DNA of 64,000 nucleotides from positions 38,793 through 102,792 of the forward strand of contig JAGUVW010000001.1 in assembly GCA_020062665.1 (NCBI GenBank). The letters are read 5' to 3'. Both the position numbers and the translations under genes were made by a program. This DNA comes from Pseudomonadales bacterium (GTDB lineage: Bacteria; Pseudomonadota; Gammaproteobacteria; Pseudomonadales; Ketobacteraceae). The notes below the pieces were generated by a model. That model did no database searches. It was given only the letters and a program-made list of their open reading frames with translations, and was not told the origin of the DNA. Positions 63,954 through 64,000 of this stretch are shown piece by piece (positions within the stretch are counted from its first letter, which is position 1; each line of letters opens with the position of its first letter).

Positions 63954-64000
63954 AACGCTCACCCTGACAGAACTTGGCGGCCAATGTCCCCCTGGCTGCC

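Noticed and set aside
1..64000. CRISPR arrays, tRNA, rRNA and insertion sequences
   Set aside because: No regularly spaced repeats, tRNA-like cloverleaf, rRNA segments or transposase genes were found by reading both strands.

Overview
The window looks like a chromosomal segment of a GC-rich, lipid-metabolising gammaproteobacterium, probably a marine hydrocarbon or lipid user of the Alcanivorax, Ketobacter or Marinobacter type. This is inferred from a lipase with its steric foldase, a wax-ester synthase/DGAT, a phasin, an alkyl sulfatase, several alpha/beta-hydrolases and Gram-negative envelope genes. The genus is not certain. I saw no rRNA, tRNA, CRISPR array, insertion sequence or prophage. 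Coding density is high, and many genes overlap by 4 to 17 bases.

Bases 1-21142 form one rightward operon-like block. A reducing type I polyketide synthase, cut by the left window edge (AT-DH-ER-KR-ACP visible), is followed by a second synthase (KS-AT-KR-ACP). Next comes an unusual terminal megasynthase: TubC-type docking domain, condensation domain, acyl-ligase-like adenylation domain, ketoreductase, carrier protein, thioesterase. Four envelope genes follow with almost no gaps: a secreted lipase-like protein with a hydrophobic C-terminal sorting-like tail, a small membrane protein, an outer-membrane beta-barrel and a LolA-like periplasmic lipid carrier. Together they suggest that a polyketide-derived lipid is made and delivered to the outer membrane. 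That is the most interesting system in the window.

Bases 21148-27768 hold a neutral-lipid locus: an AraC-type regulator, divergent from a lipase gene, then its foldase, a wax-ester synthase/DGAT and another hydrolase. Bases 27816-31593 hold dinB under a perfect LexA box, a candidate LexA-linked small RNA, and two response regulators that are both tail-anchored in the membrane, plus a DUF4112 membrane protein.

Bases 31664-42468 hold a beta-lactamase-fold esterase, a leftward string (DUF445, OsmC, EfpL, dual-CDGSH protein), a second DUF445 gene, an SCP2-like membrane protein, a phasin with a membrane partner, an orphan ParA, and a glutaryl-CoA dehydrogenase/M16 peptidase pair.

Bases 42717-57441 hold a polar amino-acid ABC transporter, a divergent membrane-protein/DoxX pair sharing a palindromic operator, a Lit/DUF1461 protein, two secreted hydrolases with a lipoprotein between them, the potABCD polyamine transporter, a soluble PAS-GAF histidine kinase, a Nudix hydrolase and a DUF815 ATPase. 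Bases 57442-63953 hold a gene-free stretch with DnaA-box-like sites, a DEDDh exonuclease, an alkyl sulfatase, a copper ATPase behind a MerR-type promoter, and a second AraC-type regulator.
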